Shown piece after piece: positions 1-11,566 of a DNA stretch of 64,000 nt. Below the pieces are notes generated by a model, which had not been told where the DNA came from, made no database searches, and saw only the letters and a program-made list of their open reading frames with translations. Both the position numbers and the translations under genes were made by a program. This DNA is from Erinaceus europaeus (taxonomy: Eukaryota > Chordata > Mammalia > Eulipotyphla > Erinaceidae), in contig NC_080164.1 in assembly GCF_950295315.1 (NCBI RefSeq), forward strand, positions 10,425,665 to 10,489,664, in the 5' to 3' direction. Numbering within the stretch: position 1 is the first letter of the stretch; each line of letters opens with the position of its first letter.

Positions 1-2382
1 GGAAGCATTTCCCCTCAGATCAGGTACTACACAGGGATGTCCACTATCACCATTACTATTCAATATAGTGTTGGAAGTTCTTGCCATAGCAATCAGGCAG
101 GAGTGAGGAATTAAAGACATACATATTGGAAGAGAAGAAGTCAAACTCTCCCTATTTGCAGATGACATGATGGTATAGAATACATAGAAAAACCTAAGGA
201 ATTCAGAAAGAAGCTTTTGGAAATCATCAGGCAATATAGTAAGGTGTCAGGCTACAAAATTAACATTCAAAAGTCAGTGACATTCCTCTAGGCAAACATT
301 AAGTTAGAAGAAGATGAAATCCAGAAATCAGTTCCTTTTACTATAGCAACAAAAACAATAAAACATGTAGGAATAAACCTAACCAAAGAAGTTAAAGACT
401 TCTATACTGAAAATTATGAGTCACTACTCAAAGAAATTGAAAAAGACAACAAGAAGTGGAAACATATTCCATGTTCACGGGTTGGAAGAATTAGCATCAT
501 CAAAATGAATATACTACCCAGAGCCATCTACAAATTTAATGCTATCCCCATCAAGATCCCAACCACATTTTACAGCAGAATAGAACAAATGCTACTACAA
601 ATGTTTATCTGGAACCAGAAAAAAAAGCCTAGAATTGCCAAAACAATCTTGAGAAAAAAGAACAGAACTGGAGGCATCACACTCCCAGATCTCAAATTGT
701 ACTATAAGGCCATTGTCATCAAAACTGCTTGGTACTAGAACATGAATAGACACACTGACCAGTGGAATAAAACTGACAGCCCAGAAGTAAGCCCCCACAC
801 CTATGGACACCTTATCTTTGACAAAGGTTTCCAGACTATTAAATGGGGGGAAAGCAGAGTTTCTTCAAGAAATGGTGTTTGGAATAATGGGATGAAACAT
901 GCAGAAGAATAAAACTGAACCACTATATTTCACCAAATACAAAAGTAAATTCCAAGTGGATCAAGGACTTGGATGTTAGACCAGAAACTATCAGATACTT
1001 AGAGGAAAATATTGGCAGAATACTTTTCCACATAAATTTTAAAGACATCTTCAGTGAAATGAATCCAATTACAAAGAAGTCTAAGGCAAGCATACACCTA
1101 CGGAACTACATCAAATTAAAAAGCTTCTTCACAGCAAAAGAAACCACTAACCAAGCCAAGAGACCCCTCACAGAATGGGAGATCTTTACATCCCATAAAT
1201 CAGACAAGAGGCTAATAACCAAAATATATAAAGAGCTTGCCAAACTCAACAACAGGAAAACAAATAACCCCATCCAAAAATGGGGGGAGGACATGGACAG
1301 GATGTTCACCACAGAAGAGATCCAAAAGGCTGAGAAACACATGAAAAAAATGCTCCAAATCTGACAGACAGACTGACTGACAGAGAAATGCAAATAAAGA
1401 CAATAATGAGATACCACTTCACTCCTGTGAGAATGTCATATATCAGAAACGGTAGCAGCAGCAAATGCTGGAGAGGTGGTGGGGTCAAAGGAACCACTGC
1501 TGGTGGGAATGTAAACTGGTCCAACCTCTGTGGAGAACAGTCTGGAGAACTCTCAGAAGGCTAGAAATGGACCTACCCCATGATGTTGCAATTCCTCTCC
1601 TGGGGATATATCCTAAGGAACCCAACACACCCATCCAAAAAGATCTGTGTACACTTATGTTCTTAGCAGCACAATTTGTAATAGCCAAAACCTGGAAGCA
1701 ACCCAGGTGTCCAACAACAGATGAATGGCTGAGCAAGTTGTGGTATATATACACAATGGAATACTACTCAGCTATAAAAAATGGTGACTTCACTGTTTCC
1801 AGCCGATCTTGGATGGACCTTGAAAAATTCATGTTAAGTCAGAAACAGAAAGATGAATATGGGATGATCCCACTCTCAGGCAGAAGTTGAAAAACAAGAT
1901 CAGAAGAGAAAACACAAGTAGAACCTGAACTGGAGGGAGTCGGGCAGTCGCGCAGAGGGGTAAGTGCAGGTGGCACAAAGCGTAAGGATCCCAGTTCGAG
2001 CCCCTAGCTCCCCACCTGCAGAGGATTTGCTTCACAAGCCGTGAAGCAGGTCTGCAGGTGTCTGTCTTTCTCTCCCCCACTGTGTTCCCTTCCTCTCTCC
2101 ATTTCTCTCTGTCCTATTCAATAACAATGACATCAATCGTAACTATAACGATAAAGCAACAAGAACCTGAACTGGAATTGGCATACTGCACCAAAATAAA
2201 AGACTCTGGGATGGGCGGAGGGGAATAGAGGTCCAAGAAGGATGACAGAGGACCTAGTGGGGGTTGTATTGTTATATGGAAAACTGAGAAATGTTATGCA
2301 TGTACAAACTATTGTATTTACTGTCAAATGTAAAATATTAAGTCCCCCCAAAAAGAAATAAAAAAAAAAAGAAAAGAAAAAA
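1..2382 (+). mobile_element. L1 LINE, ORF2 3' half and short 3' UTR, 5' end off window
   Basis: The sequence encodes L1 ORF2 from the reverse-transcriptase core (the SLFADDM catalytic motif near 150-175) through the C-terminal domain. The blocks [17 protein letters not shown] (505-), [35 protein letters not shown] and [16 protein letters not shown] are unmistakable. There are several stops and frameshifts, so it is dead. The 3' UTR is short (about 200 nt after the ORF) and ends in an A-rich tail at 2341-2382. A SINE-A sits inside at 1935-2161. The element lies inside LDAH intron 2, antisense to the gene. It seems to have landed in an older long-UTR L1, whose sequence resumes at 2383. Confidence 0.93.
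1935..2161 (+). mobile_element. SINE-A inside the L1
   Basis: The copy has a tRNA-like head with a B-box-like GTTCGAGCC, a pyrimidine-rich body and a CAATAACAATGACATC-type tail. It is flanked by a 15-bp target duplication, agaacctgaactgga, at 1920-1934 and 2162-2176. The insertion is later than the L1. Confidence 0.92.
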
Positions 2383-2570
2383 ACTAGTATAGCCACAGGC
2401 CCTTTGGAATATAACTAAAATAGGCCTACTAGCTATCTACAAAATGGAGATACCCCTTCTCCCCCAACTCTTTATCTGCACTATTTCAGCTTTCCTATTC
2501 TTTATCCCTCTGGGAGCATGGACCAAGGGACATTATGAGGTGCAGAATGTGGAAGGTCTGACTTCTATAA
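2383..2570. mobile_element. long-UTR L1 3' UTR fragment, inverted halves
   Basis: Positions 2383-2470 read in plus orientation like the reverse complement of 25.90-25.99 kb. From about 2480 the sequence flips and reads like 25.58-25.66 kb in the same direction (ctttatccctctgggagcat). The junction is a 5'-inversion or rearrangement within one old copy. Confidence 0.65.
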
Positions 2571-2745
2571 TTACAAAAAGAAAATTCAAATTCATTAAAT
2601 TATCACCGTTTGTGGATGACATCATAAACAAACATAGAAAACCCTAAAGACTCCACCAAAAGCTATTGGAAACCACCAATAAATTCCATAAAGTGGAAGG
2701 ATACCAAATCAACATACATAAATCTGTAGTATTTTTGGAAGTGGG
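2571..2745 (+). mobile_element. L1 ORF2 reverse-transcriptase fragment
   Basis: The frame reads LSPFVDDIINKHRKP, then KLLETTNKFHKVEGYQINIHKS. This is the L1 RT region around the FADD motif, with A changed to V at the catalytic motif. It is a short, old fragment. Confidence 0.75.
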
Positions 2746-3360
2746 AAGAATGAGGATAGAGACTGACCAGGTCACTTTTTTGTTTCCATTTCTGATGTTT
2801 GTTCTGTCCTGTTCTGTCTAGTCCTGTACTTGTTTGCTTTATGTGGTGCTAGAAATTGAACCAAGGGCCTCACACATGCAGAGTATATGCTCTACTGCTT
2901 ATCCACGTCTCCAGCTTCTAGCTGGAAATGTTTTTATTGACAGAACCTCACAGTTTAACTCCACACAGTTCTCTGCATCCTGTGACACATCAAACTGAGG
3001 GCACTTAGACACAAGAAATCCTTTCAAACTGACTGCATGAAGTCCCAGCTTACTACAGGAATAGAAGTGGAAAATGTAATGCAGAACACTTAAATGTCAC
3101 TACTTAGTTTACCACTTGAATGTTATGGCTTACGTCACACTTTATGAACCATGAACTAAACTTCCTGCTTAGAAAGCCACAGAGAAAATTACAAGGGTCC
3201 TGCTTACTCCACTTCAAACCCTCTATGTATACACCACATACACACAAGGAATCACATGTATGAGTATATGCTGACCCACACACATATATGGATATAAACA
3301 CCTGCATCTGTATCTTTATGTGCAGAAAACATTCCAGTACAGAAATTTGCGTAAAACATT

Positions 3361-3651
3361 TATTTATTTATTTATTTATTTCCTTTTGTTTCCCTTGTTA
3401 TTTGATTGTTGTAGTGATTGTTGTTGTTGTTACTGATGTCATTGTTGTTGGATAGGCCAGAGAGAAATGGAGAGAGGAGGGGAAGACAGAGAGGGGGAGA
3501 GAAAGACAGACACCTACAGACCTGCTTCACAGCCTGTGAAGCAACTCCCCTTCAGGTGGGGAGCCGGGGGTTCGAACCAGGATCCTTACCCGGTACTTGC
3601 GCTTTGTGCCACGTGCGCTTAACCCGCTACGCTACCTCCTGACTCCCACGA
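3361..3651 (-). mobile_element. SINE-A
   Basis: A reverse-strand SINE-A with (TTTA)n from its tail at the left and its head (…ctcctgactccc) at the right. The likely target duplication is aaaacattt on both sides. It lies in LDAH intron 2, in gene-sense orientation. Confidence 0.88.
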
Positions 3652-3702
3652 GGAAAACATTTTATCACAAGATGTCCAAACATGTTATACACATGCTTGA
3701 AC

Positions 3703-3703
3703 A

Positions 3704-3736
<33 letters not shown>

Positions 3737-3776
3737 GCCTGCCTGCCTACCTGCCTACCTACCTACCTATTTATCT
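3703..3776 (+). repeat. (TGTC)n then (TGCC/TACC)n microsatellite
   Basis: About eight TGTC units grade into TGCC and TACC units, so a point mutation has spread through half of the array. Confidence 0.95.
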
Positions 3777-4607
3777 GTGCACAGTGTGTAACAGAGACTG
3801 TAATTAGTATCTCTAGACTCTGACTGCCAATGAACTCCTAACTATTCAATATTGCAACTGTGAACTTTTCCCAGTTAATCTTATAGGGAACCAAAATGTC
3901 CACCTCTCAACTTAATGTGGCCCTAATAGCCACATAGAAGGCTGTGGTGGGAACTGAGCTTTGGGTTTTTTCCACGGAGCCTTATCATTTAACTCTCAAC
4001 TCAAGACATGTCTCATAATTATTTTCCTCCTATGGCCACTTGAGAATCATCATGATTCAGAATGTCTCGGAGTGGGGTCTCCAAAGGCCTCCCTTAGCTC
4101 ACTTCACCACATAAAGAAAGGCCAAGGATAGTGTTACTTAATAGAAATTCTATAGTGATGGTTCACTAGGAAAGATGAAACTAATTAGAAGTCCCTTGAT
4201 CTGTAAATCCAATGAATCGTTTCTTATTATCATTACAAACTTAAAAGTGATGGACTCCCAGCTGCAAAAGCAAAGTGATTTCAAATGAAAGGCTCACTCT
4301 ATCAGTGATGAATTAAACCCTCCTCTGGAAGCCTAGTCATCCTTCAAACAGTGTCATCGTCAGTTTGCTCACAGTATATGTAGACAAGATCTCCAAATAA
4401 AGCTGAATTCTGAGCACCAGTTCACAGCTCACAAGAAATCCAAGGAAAAGGGCCAAGAACAACAATGATAATCAAAAGACCGAACGTAAAAGAGCGCGAG
4501 CAAACTACTGTGATGTGAAAATACCAAATCACTGTAAAACAGGGAGTCTCTAGAACAGCTAATGCCCTAAGCTTCCTCTTTTTTCCAGGGTCATCACTGA
4601 TTTCTTT
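3777..4607. other. LDAH intron 2, no recognised feature
   Basis: Single-copy-looking intronic DNA with no ORF, RNA gene or family resemblance that I can see. Confidence 0.6.
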
Positions 4608-4814
4608 TTAATATTTTATTTATTTATTAATTATTGGAGAGAGACAGAGAGAAACTGAGAGGAAAGGGGAAGACAGAGAGGGTGAGAGACACCTACAGCC
4701 CTGCTTCACCACTTGTGAAGCTTTCCCCCTGCAGGTGGGGACCAGGGGCTTGAACCTGGGTCCTTGTGCTCTGTCATGTGTGTGTTTAACCAGGTGGGAC
4801 ACCACCTGGCCCCC
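4608..4814 (-). mobile_element. SINE-B
   Basis: A reverse-strand SINE-B. The tail (tttatttattaattattgg) is at the left. The box-like ggggcttgaacctgggtcc and the head (ccacctggccccc) are at the right. Confidence 0.88.
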
Positions 4815-5537
4815 ATGATATCATCTCCTGATCATATCTTAAACCAGGATCTCTCCCTAATTGGACCCTTCCTTTCTTCAGACACAGCAGCTTTCTCAAA
4901 GACTTGGAAGAGCAAAGATTCTTGAAGTGTGTCCAGCACCTAGGACTCACAAATGTGTGAAGGAATACCTCTGGGTGGGGAGGCCGAATCCTCTAGAACT
5001 CGTGCCTTCCACTTCCACCTGTCAAATGTTTCAGCTGTTCTCACACACTCCCTGAAAATCTTGACCTAAAATGACATTTTTGCTTTTTTTTTTTTCTTTT
5101 TCTTTTTGTCTATTTGGTGACTACAAAATCCAGGTGGATCAACAGAGTCAACAACCTTGTCCCAGCAGAAAGAAAACTCCCTTGCTGAAATTGCAGCAAG
5201 CACGTTCCATAGTCACACCCTGGACTTCAGGAAAGTGCACACCACAGCCCAACCCCTCCCAAGAACTTGGTAAAACCCAGACTGCCCCAACCTAGACTGA
5301 ATCCAAAGACATGCATTGCTAACAAGTTGTCAGTGAAATGGCTGATCCTGCCACCAAAACCACAAGTCTAGATGTTTTCATGATGCCCCCAAAGAGTTAA
5401 CAGTCAAAGCCTCTTCACACAGTTGATTCTCACTCTGTCTGTCCACAAACACCTCACTTGTACTGTCTGAACTCAGAGCTGCTCCCACGTTCAGTGATTT
5501 GACCTGCATTTGGTCTGTAACTCCTCTCAGCTTACTT
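4815..5537. other. LDAH intron 2, no recognised feature
   Basis: Apart from a T-rich run at 5080-5107 nothing is recognised here. It ends at the solo LTR target site. Confidence 0.55.
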
Positions 5538-5543
5538 ACCTGG

Positions 5544-6028
5544 TGTTGGGTAGTATGCCAGTTCCCCCAGCTTAAAGCCTCTATCTCTAATCCTGTTTAA
5601 CTAAGCACGGCATGCCTGCAGGGCACTCGTTTGATCCCACTTATGTCTATTTACATAAACCACTGTTAACTAAGCACCGCCCTGCCTCCAGGGCATTGGT
5701 TAATTCCGCTGGTTTATACTATCTTTTTGCTTTGCCCCCTCTCCTTGTTACACCCTGATTTCCACCAGTCTTTTTTTGCTCTACCCTCTCTACCTCACAT
5801 CCTGTTTCCACCCTACCTGGCAAGTATATATAATAGCTGCTCTTCTGTTTTAAAACACTTGGAATTGCTTTCCAGCTCTGAGAGTTCCAGAGTCTCTCTC
5901 CTGCGACGTTAGTGCGGCACGAGTTCCTGATCCCTCTCCCACGCAGCAGCCTAGGTTGGCTCCAGTTGAGTTCTCTCCAACCCAGAGAGCACTTGCTCGG
6001 GAAGAAGCACCCTCAGGCTATCCCGGCA
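5544..6028 (+). mobile_element. solo LTR 1 (485 bp) of an endogenous retrovirus
   Basis: The element starts TGTTGGG and ends CCCGGCA, with the 6-bp duplication acctgg at 5538-5543 and 6029-6034. A TATA-type run (gtatatataa) lies at about 5825. The 3' part shares gttctctccaacccagagag with the LTR at 9127, so the two are one family. There is no internal retroviral sequence, so this is a solo LTR formed by recombination. The 6-bp duplication is what the call rests on. Confidence 0.85.
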
Positions 6029-6034
6029 ACCTGG

Positions 6035-7248
6035 GTGATGGTCGCCTCCCCCAAAGCACCAATTCATCCTCTGCCATGTTTAACTCTCAACAAATTACCT
6101 TAACTGTTTAATTAACAGAAGAAATGAGAGATGAGAGGCAGGGTTTTTTTTTTTTTTGTTGTTGTTGTTTTAAATTCTTCTGCTTCTCCTCAAAAGGAGA
6201 GTCCTTCTCTTGGTCAAGATGAGTTTTTCTAGGTAATTTCTCAGTGCTGTACTCTGCCATGGCTTCTAAATTTCTACTCCACCAAATAGCACTTGCCATG
6301 CTTAGAATTTTCCCCTCACTTACTGCCAGATATTATTACTGCTGCTGTTGTTGTTTTTAAAAGATGCTGACACCTGCTTCCCAAAGACTGTTACACTGTG
6401 ATGTCAGGCTGGAAGGACATTTCCAGAAGAGGTTAGACCAAAAGGAAAGACTTTATGTCAGGACTCTTAGCCCAGCTGAGAACCAAAGGATTATGCTTAA
6501 TCTATTGCAGATTAAGTATTACTAAACACAAAGATCCTAACCTCCTTTACCTTATTAAGCTGAATATGTGCAATCTTCCACTCCTCAAACAGGACACAGG
6601 AAGTTGTTTGTTTTTTCCTTTCCCTGAGAAAACAGTGCAATCTAAGGAAGAACCACTGAGTCAAAAGTTGGAGATTCACCCCAAGAAGTGCTGGGCCCCT
6701 TGTTTTGCCTAAGACTATTTTTTTTATATATACAAAAAGCCACATGTTCTTTAAAAAAACAAAATAAAACAAACAAACAAACAAACAAACCCTCAGTCTA
6801 GGATGGCTAGCCTTTCTAGGCATACATCCATTCCTGAATATAAACCTTCAATCATATTTTGTCTTCCTCTTAAAAATGAGTGAGTAATCAAGGATCACCA
6901 GGCATTTGAAAAAGCAAGCACTAATGCAAACAGAAAAAGGGAGGCAGTGGAGATTCAAGAAGTTAAAGAATGTGACTGTATTCGTGCAAAAGGAGACTAC
7001 AGAAAAGGAAAAATGGAAAGCAGAGCTCTTTGGCTTGAAACAGCGATGTTTGTTACCTAAAGGGGTCCACTGAAACCCAAATACAATGAATGAAAAGATT
7101 CTCCTTCCAAGATGCCTCACTGCAAACTTTCAAACTGTTAGAATAAGATCTGAAAAGTCTAGGGGAGGAGTAGCATTTCATCACACAAAAGACCAAAAGT
7201 CAGAATGCTAAGACTTCTCAAAAATAGCTCTTGATGCTGGAAAACAAT
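6035..7248. other. LDAH intron 2, mostly unique; (CAAA)n at 6757-6790
   Basis: There is no gene signal. It contains a T-run/(GTT) tract at 6141-6170 and a (CAAA)n microsatellite at about 6757-6790. Confidence 0.6.
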
Positions 7249-7262
7249 GAAAATGCTCTCCA

Positions 7263-7469
7263 GGGGCCAGGTGGTGGCACACCTGGTTAAGTGCACATGT
7301 TACAGGGCCCAAGGACCCTGGTTCAAGCCCCCGGTCCCCGCAGGGGGAAAGCTTCACGAGTGGTGACGCAGGACTGCAGGCGTCTCTCTATCTCTCTCTC
7401 CCCTTTCCATTTCTGACTATCTCTATCCAATAAAAAAATAAAGATAATAAAAAATATTAAAAAAAAAAA
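7263..7469 (+). mobile_element. SINE-B
   Basis: A complete plus-strand copy from ggggccaggtggtggc to an A-rich tail. It has a perfect 14-bp target duplication, gaaaatgctctcca, at 7249-7262 and 7470-7483. Confidence 0.95.
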
Positions 7470-7574
7470 GAAAATGCTCTCCAAATTCTAAGGGAAAATA
7501 ATCTATAACCAGACATTTTCTCTGACACATTAGTTTCCCCTTGCAACTGGTCTTTCCTATAAAGATTTATTTAA

Positions 7575-7885
7575 TTTATTATTATTATTATTATTACCAT
7601 CATAATTATCATTATTTTACTTCCATGGTTACTGCTGAGGCTGGGTGCCTGGACAACAAATCCACTGCTCCTAGAAGCCATTTTTTCCCCATTTTTGTTA
7701 TGGTTAGTTGTTATTGCTATTGTTGTTGGATAGGACAGAGAAATCAAAAAAGGAGGGAAAGACAGAGGGGGGAGAGAAAGATAGACACCTGCAGGCCTGC
7801 CTCACTGCTTGTGAAGTGACTCCCCTGCAGGTGGGAAACTGGGGGTTTCGAACCAGGATCCTTATGCCAGTCCTTGCACTCCACT
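7575..7885 (-). mobile_element. SINE-A, long form with 3' module
   Basis: A reverse-strand SINE-A with the extra 3' module (ggtgcctggacaacaaatcc…gaagccatttt) before the body, and an (ATT)n run at the tail side. The head is truncated at about 7885. Confidence 0.85.
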
Positions 7886-8045
7886 CATTTTATTTTTATG
7901 AGAGGGAGACAGAGAGCATGTACATGAGAACGCACACCCTCACACCTGACAGAGAGCACAGAACTGCTCAGCTCCGATGTGCACAGACCAGAGATGGAAT
8001 TCGAGACCTCAGCTTCCCAAGTCCTGTGCTCTGTTGCTGAGCCAG
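7886..8045 (-). mobile_element. diverged tRNA-type SINE fragment
   Basis: T-rich start, gagagggagacagagagcat body, and a head-like end (gttgctgagccagccccc). This is older than its neighbour and has no clear family label. Confidence 0.5.
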
Positions 8046-8925
8046 CCCCCCTCTTTTCAAAAGCTTCTTAATGTGCTTATCAAAAAGCAGAGAGTAAACC
8101 AAGGTAGAAGGTTTGTCTAGTCTTTTTTTCTACTCTTCCCTGAGGCTCCTCAGGGAGTCCAGCCCTCAGAAAAGTGAAACGAATAAATGCCAGGATGGCA
8201 AGTGGGTAGCCGTCAGGCCAGACTTGGGCAGAAGAAAGTTCTGGAAGGGACATCTCCATGAAAAATAGAAATGGACTTATTATTCACATGCATTGTAAAG
8301 ACTTTCTCCCCCTTCCCCTCTAGAAGGTAGTCAGGATTAATGGGCGATAAGAATCATTCACCCTGGGAAAAACAACAACAATGCAGGTGGAAGGAAACTG
8401 CAGTCATCACCCCAGAGGCTGAGCCACAGGGATCATAAAATGATCCACACCCGTAACTGCTTTGTAAGCTTTAGTCACATGTAGTCCCACCTACAGTTTT
8501 ACAGGTGTTCCAAATGCCTACGATCAAGCCTCTACCTGTAAGACTCTGCTGATGGTGGCGAGCAAAAGCCACGAGGGGTCCACTGGCCAATACCAGGATA
8601 AACAAGCACAGGTAATAAAGGCATAGTCACTTGAGATGAAGCAGAAGATCTAGAAAACTGTGAAGCCTCTGAATGAAGTTCCACTCACTATAACCACCAT
8701 TACATTTTAATGCAGAATTCAAAACTGAATATGAGGAACACTTCCAATTGTGATCATGACATATATATGTACACACACACACAAACACACACACATAACA
8801 TTCGTAATATTTACAAAAATGCGCAGCAGAAAAACATCCAGTCGCTGTAGTAGTAACAGTGGTTACTGTGCTATCGATGGTCTGAGTGGTTTTATTTTCT
8901 TCAATTAAAAGGTTATGGGGGGGGG
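8046..8925. other. LDAH intron 2, unique; (CA)n at 8771-8797
   Basis: No gene signal is seen. A short interrupted (CA)n repeat lies at 8771-8797. Confidence 0.55.
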
Positions 8926-9640
8926 TCAGCGGTAGCGCAGTGCGTTTAGCTGGGGTAAGGATCCTGGTTGAAGCCCCCCCCCCCCCACCTGCAGGGGTGA
9001 GGGCCACTTAACAAGTAGTGAACCAGGTCCTCAGGTGTCTATCTTTCTCTCCCCCTCTGTCTCCCATTCCTCTCTCAATTTCTTTCTGTGCTATACAACA
9101 ACAACGTCATGAATAAGAACAATAATTGTCGGGCATTAAGCCAGCCCCCCCCATTCTGCATTGCTGATACTATGGCCTATTTACATAATCATTGTTTTGC
9201 CTGAAATATTCCCACTCATCCCATTGATCTATCTTCTTTCTACCTCGAGACCCATCCTGCCTGCAGGGTAATGTTAATCCTACTGGTTAAACCCTAGAAA
9301 CAGTTGCTAAGGAAGCTTCTACCTTCCCAGCATGCTTTTGCCTTTCTCCACCCCCTTTTCTAGCCATTTCCACTTCTGACTGGCCACTTCTGGTTTGACC
9401 CTATAAAAACATTGGCTCTCTGATCAACAGATCTTTTTTGCATTACCTCACGCCACGTGTTTGGTTCCTGAGTCATCTATCTCCTGCATTGCTGAGTGAG
9501 TGGCAGCCCAGGCTGGGTCCCTTGGAGTTCTCTCCAACCCAGAGAGCATGCGCCCGGGGAGGAGGCAAATAATAACAACCAAAACAACAATAAAACAACA
9601 TGGACAAAAGAAAAACAAAGGTAACAAAGTTTTTACATTG
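8926..9640 (+). mobile_element. SINE-A split by solo LTR 2
   Basis: The head and body are at 8926-9126 and the CAACAATAAAACAACA-type tail resumes at 9568-9640. The retroviral LTR at 9127-9567 sits in the A/C-rich tail. The run of 12-13 C at about 8978-8990 is a local expansion. Confidence 0.88.
9127..9567 (+). mobile_element. solo LTR 2 (441 bp), inserted in a SINE
   Basis: It starts TGTCGGGC and ends GGAGGCA. The 6-bp duplication aataat at 9121-9126 and 9568-9573 lies in the SINE tail, which proves the order SINE first, retrovirus second. A TATA-type ctataaaaac lies at about 9401. It is the same family as LTR 1 (shared U5 end). Confidence 0.92.
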
Positions 9641-9689
9641 GTGGAATACAGAGAATTGAAACAAATGAACTTAAAGAAAAAGGAGCCAT

Positions 9690-9838
9690 TCTGTCTCTAA
9701 GACCTTGGAGGGCTATGGTGAATATCACTGGCGGGTGGGGGGCGAGGGCACAGAAATTTGGTGATGGGAGTGGTGTGGCATGATACGCGTACTTTCTAAT
9801 AGTTTTGTAAATCACTTTTAAGTAACTAAAAAAAAAAA
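9690..9838 (+). mobile_element. L1 3' UTR end fragment with poly(A)
   Basis: The stretch from ggagccattctg to an A15 tail shows the 'tggtgatgggagtggtgtgg' motif of the L1 3' UTR end. A possible short duplication (tacattgg) lies on both sides. The copy is diverged. Confidence 0.55.
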
Positions 9839-9849
9839 AAAATTCTACA

Positions 9850-10140
9850 TTGGTTTGGGTGGCAACGCACCTGGTGGAACACACACATTCCCAAGGTCAA
9901 GGACCCAGGTTCAAGCTCCAATGCCCACCTGTAGCAAAGAAGCTTCATAAGTGGTAGAGTAGTGCTCCAGCATCTCTCCTCCCCACTGTCTCTTTCTCTC
10001 CCGGTCTCTCAATCTCTATCAAAGAGAGAGAGGGGGAAGGAGAGGGAAAGAGAGAGTGAAGTGGCTGCTGGGAAAAGGGGTATTGTGAAGGCAATTAAGT
10101 TCCAGAAACAACAAAGCAGCAAAAACAAACCAACAACAAC
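9850..10140 (+). mobile_element. SINE-B, diverged, with 3' extension
   Basis: Head (gggtggcaacgcacctgg), box (aggttcaagctcc) and CT-rich body are followed by a (GA)n stretch. After that comes gtggctgctggg, the start of the SINE 3' module, and then an A/C-rich tail. It ends about 100 bp from the LDAH exon. Confidence 0.75.
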
Positions 10141-10248
10141 AAAAACCTTTTAACATTTAACAATTCTCTGTAATTAACCCAATAACGGTATTTTTAAAAT
10201 CAGAAACTGTTACAGATATCGGCCCCTCATCCAGATGTCTGAACTCAC

Positions 10249-10404
10249 CAGTAATAATGAAAATCAGCAGCTTAGGCCTATCGGCACTCTTGACAGTCAA
10301 GAGATCAGTCCAGGGTCCACATTTCAGAACCTGGGTTTCAACTCCGCAACATAAAATGAACTCTTCATGCACAGGGATTTCTTCCTTGACTTCGGAGTCC
10401 ATTT
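10249..10404 (-). CDS. LDAH: LDAH first coding exon (exon 2), 5' part of the CDS
   Basis: Translation starts at the ATG at 10402-10400 and gives 51 codons plus one base. It begins MDSEVKEEIPVHEEF, continues with ETQVLKCGPWTDL and ends RPKLLIFIIT-G, which matches the N-terminus of mammalian LDAH nearly residue for residue. The exon has a good acceptor (pyrimidine-rich, ending tttag) before 10404. Its donor CTG|gtgagt lies after 10249 and leaves phase 1. Only two untranslated bases precede the ATG, so the Kozak context is completed by exon 1 ending in CAG, giving CAGAAATGG. From memory the usual residue before the split Gly is Pro (PGNPG motif); here the codon is ACT (Thr). The reading frame is open, and the gene looks functional as far as it can be seen. 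Confidence 0.93.
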
Positions 10405-10460
10405 CTAAATACAGGGGAAAACAAAATGAAGAGTCATTAAACATAAAAACCCGAGCCAGG

Positions 10461-10729
10461 GGGAGTCGGGCGGTAGCGCAGTGGGTTAAGGCGCAGGTGG
10501 TGCAAAGCACGGAAGGATCCCGGTTGGAGCCCCGGGCTCCCCACCTGCAGGGGAGTCACTTCACAAGCAGTGAAGCAGGTCTGCAGGTGTCTTTCTCTCC
10601 CCCTCTCTGTCTTTCCCTCCTCTCTCCAGTTCTCTCTGTCCTATCCAACAACAATATCAATAACAGCAACAATAAAAACTACAACAATAAAAAACAAGGG
10701 CAACAAAAGGGAATAAACAAATAAATAAA
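10461..10729 (+). mobile_element. SINE-A
   Basis: A complete young-looking copy from ggagtcgggcggtagcg to (AAAT)n. The duplicated target agccaggg(a) with preceding A-run occurs on both sides (about 10445-10460 and 10731-10746). It sits 56 bp upstream of the LDAH exon 2 acceptor, in intron 1. Confidence 0.92.
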
Positions 10730-10746
10730 TAAAAACCAAGCCAGGG

Positions 10747-11180
10747 ACAAATAGTCAAGGATAAAACCAGAACTGCCACAAGGAGATACAGGGATTGTAA
10801 GTTTATTTAGTCCTTCTAGATTACAGAATTGACCAAAATAATAATAAATAATAATAATAATAAGACAAGCCAGCAGAAAAGGGAGACACAGCTTCGGTAA
10901 AACTCAAAGACTATAAGGGCTTCTCACCACAGCTCTCCCCTCCAGCCTACACTCACCCAACCATGGCTAACTTCTGTGTCCTCCCTACTGGAACTGTCTT
11001 ATAGTCCGTGTTCACCAGTGAGATGAGTGCCCTGACCTGCCCCTTGGGAAGACTGATGGAAAAGCACGGAGGTTACTTCTTGCCCTTGTCCTATGCCCAG
11101 CGCAGCTATAAGGAGAAGTGAACTTCCTTATGGCTTCTTTTCCCGTTATTGGCCTTTCATCTCCAGTGCTGCGTATTGTT
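10747..11180. other. LDAH intron 1, unique; (AAT)n at 10836-10862
   Basis: No gene signal beyond an AAT microsatellite. Confidence 0.55.
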
Positions 11181-11197
11181 AAAGCACCACATTATTA

Positions 11198-11487
11198 TTA
11201 TTATTATTATTTAATTTTTACAATATCTTACTTATTTTCCCTTTCGTTGCCCTTGTTGTTTTTTATTGTTGTTATTGACGTCATCGTTGTTAGATAGGAC
11301 AGAGAGAAATGGAGAGAGGAGGGGAAGACGGGGGGAGAGAAAGACAGACGCCTGCAGACCTGCTTCAGCACCTGTGAAGCGACTCCCCTGCAGGTGGGGA
11401 GCCGGGGGCTCGAACCAGGATCCTCACGCCAGTCCCTGCGCTTCGCACCACGTGCACCTAACCCGCTGCGCTACTGCCCTACCCCCT
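11198..11487 (-). mobile_element. SINE-A
   Basis: A reverse-strand copy with an (ATT)n tail side. The target duplication, about 16 bp (aaagca[c/t]acattatta), lies on both sides. Confidence 0.9.
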
Positions 11488-11566
11488 AAAGCACTACATT
11501 ATTAAATTATGAAGCAGGTACTTAAAATCAGGATATGTGCAAAGCTGCCGTCCCAAATTAGATCAC

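Noticed and set aside
3361..3651. tRNA gene candidates from B-box-like GGTTCGAACC motifs
   Set aside because: The same motif recurs in dozens of SINEs with bodies and tails. None folds as a free tRNA with a proper acceptor stem.
1..10245. Next LDAH coding exon
   Set aside because: I looked on the minus strand for the continuation of the NPG motif and for the GHS serine motif and found neither, so it lies beyond the left edge.
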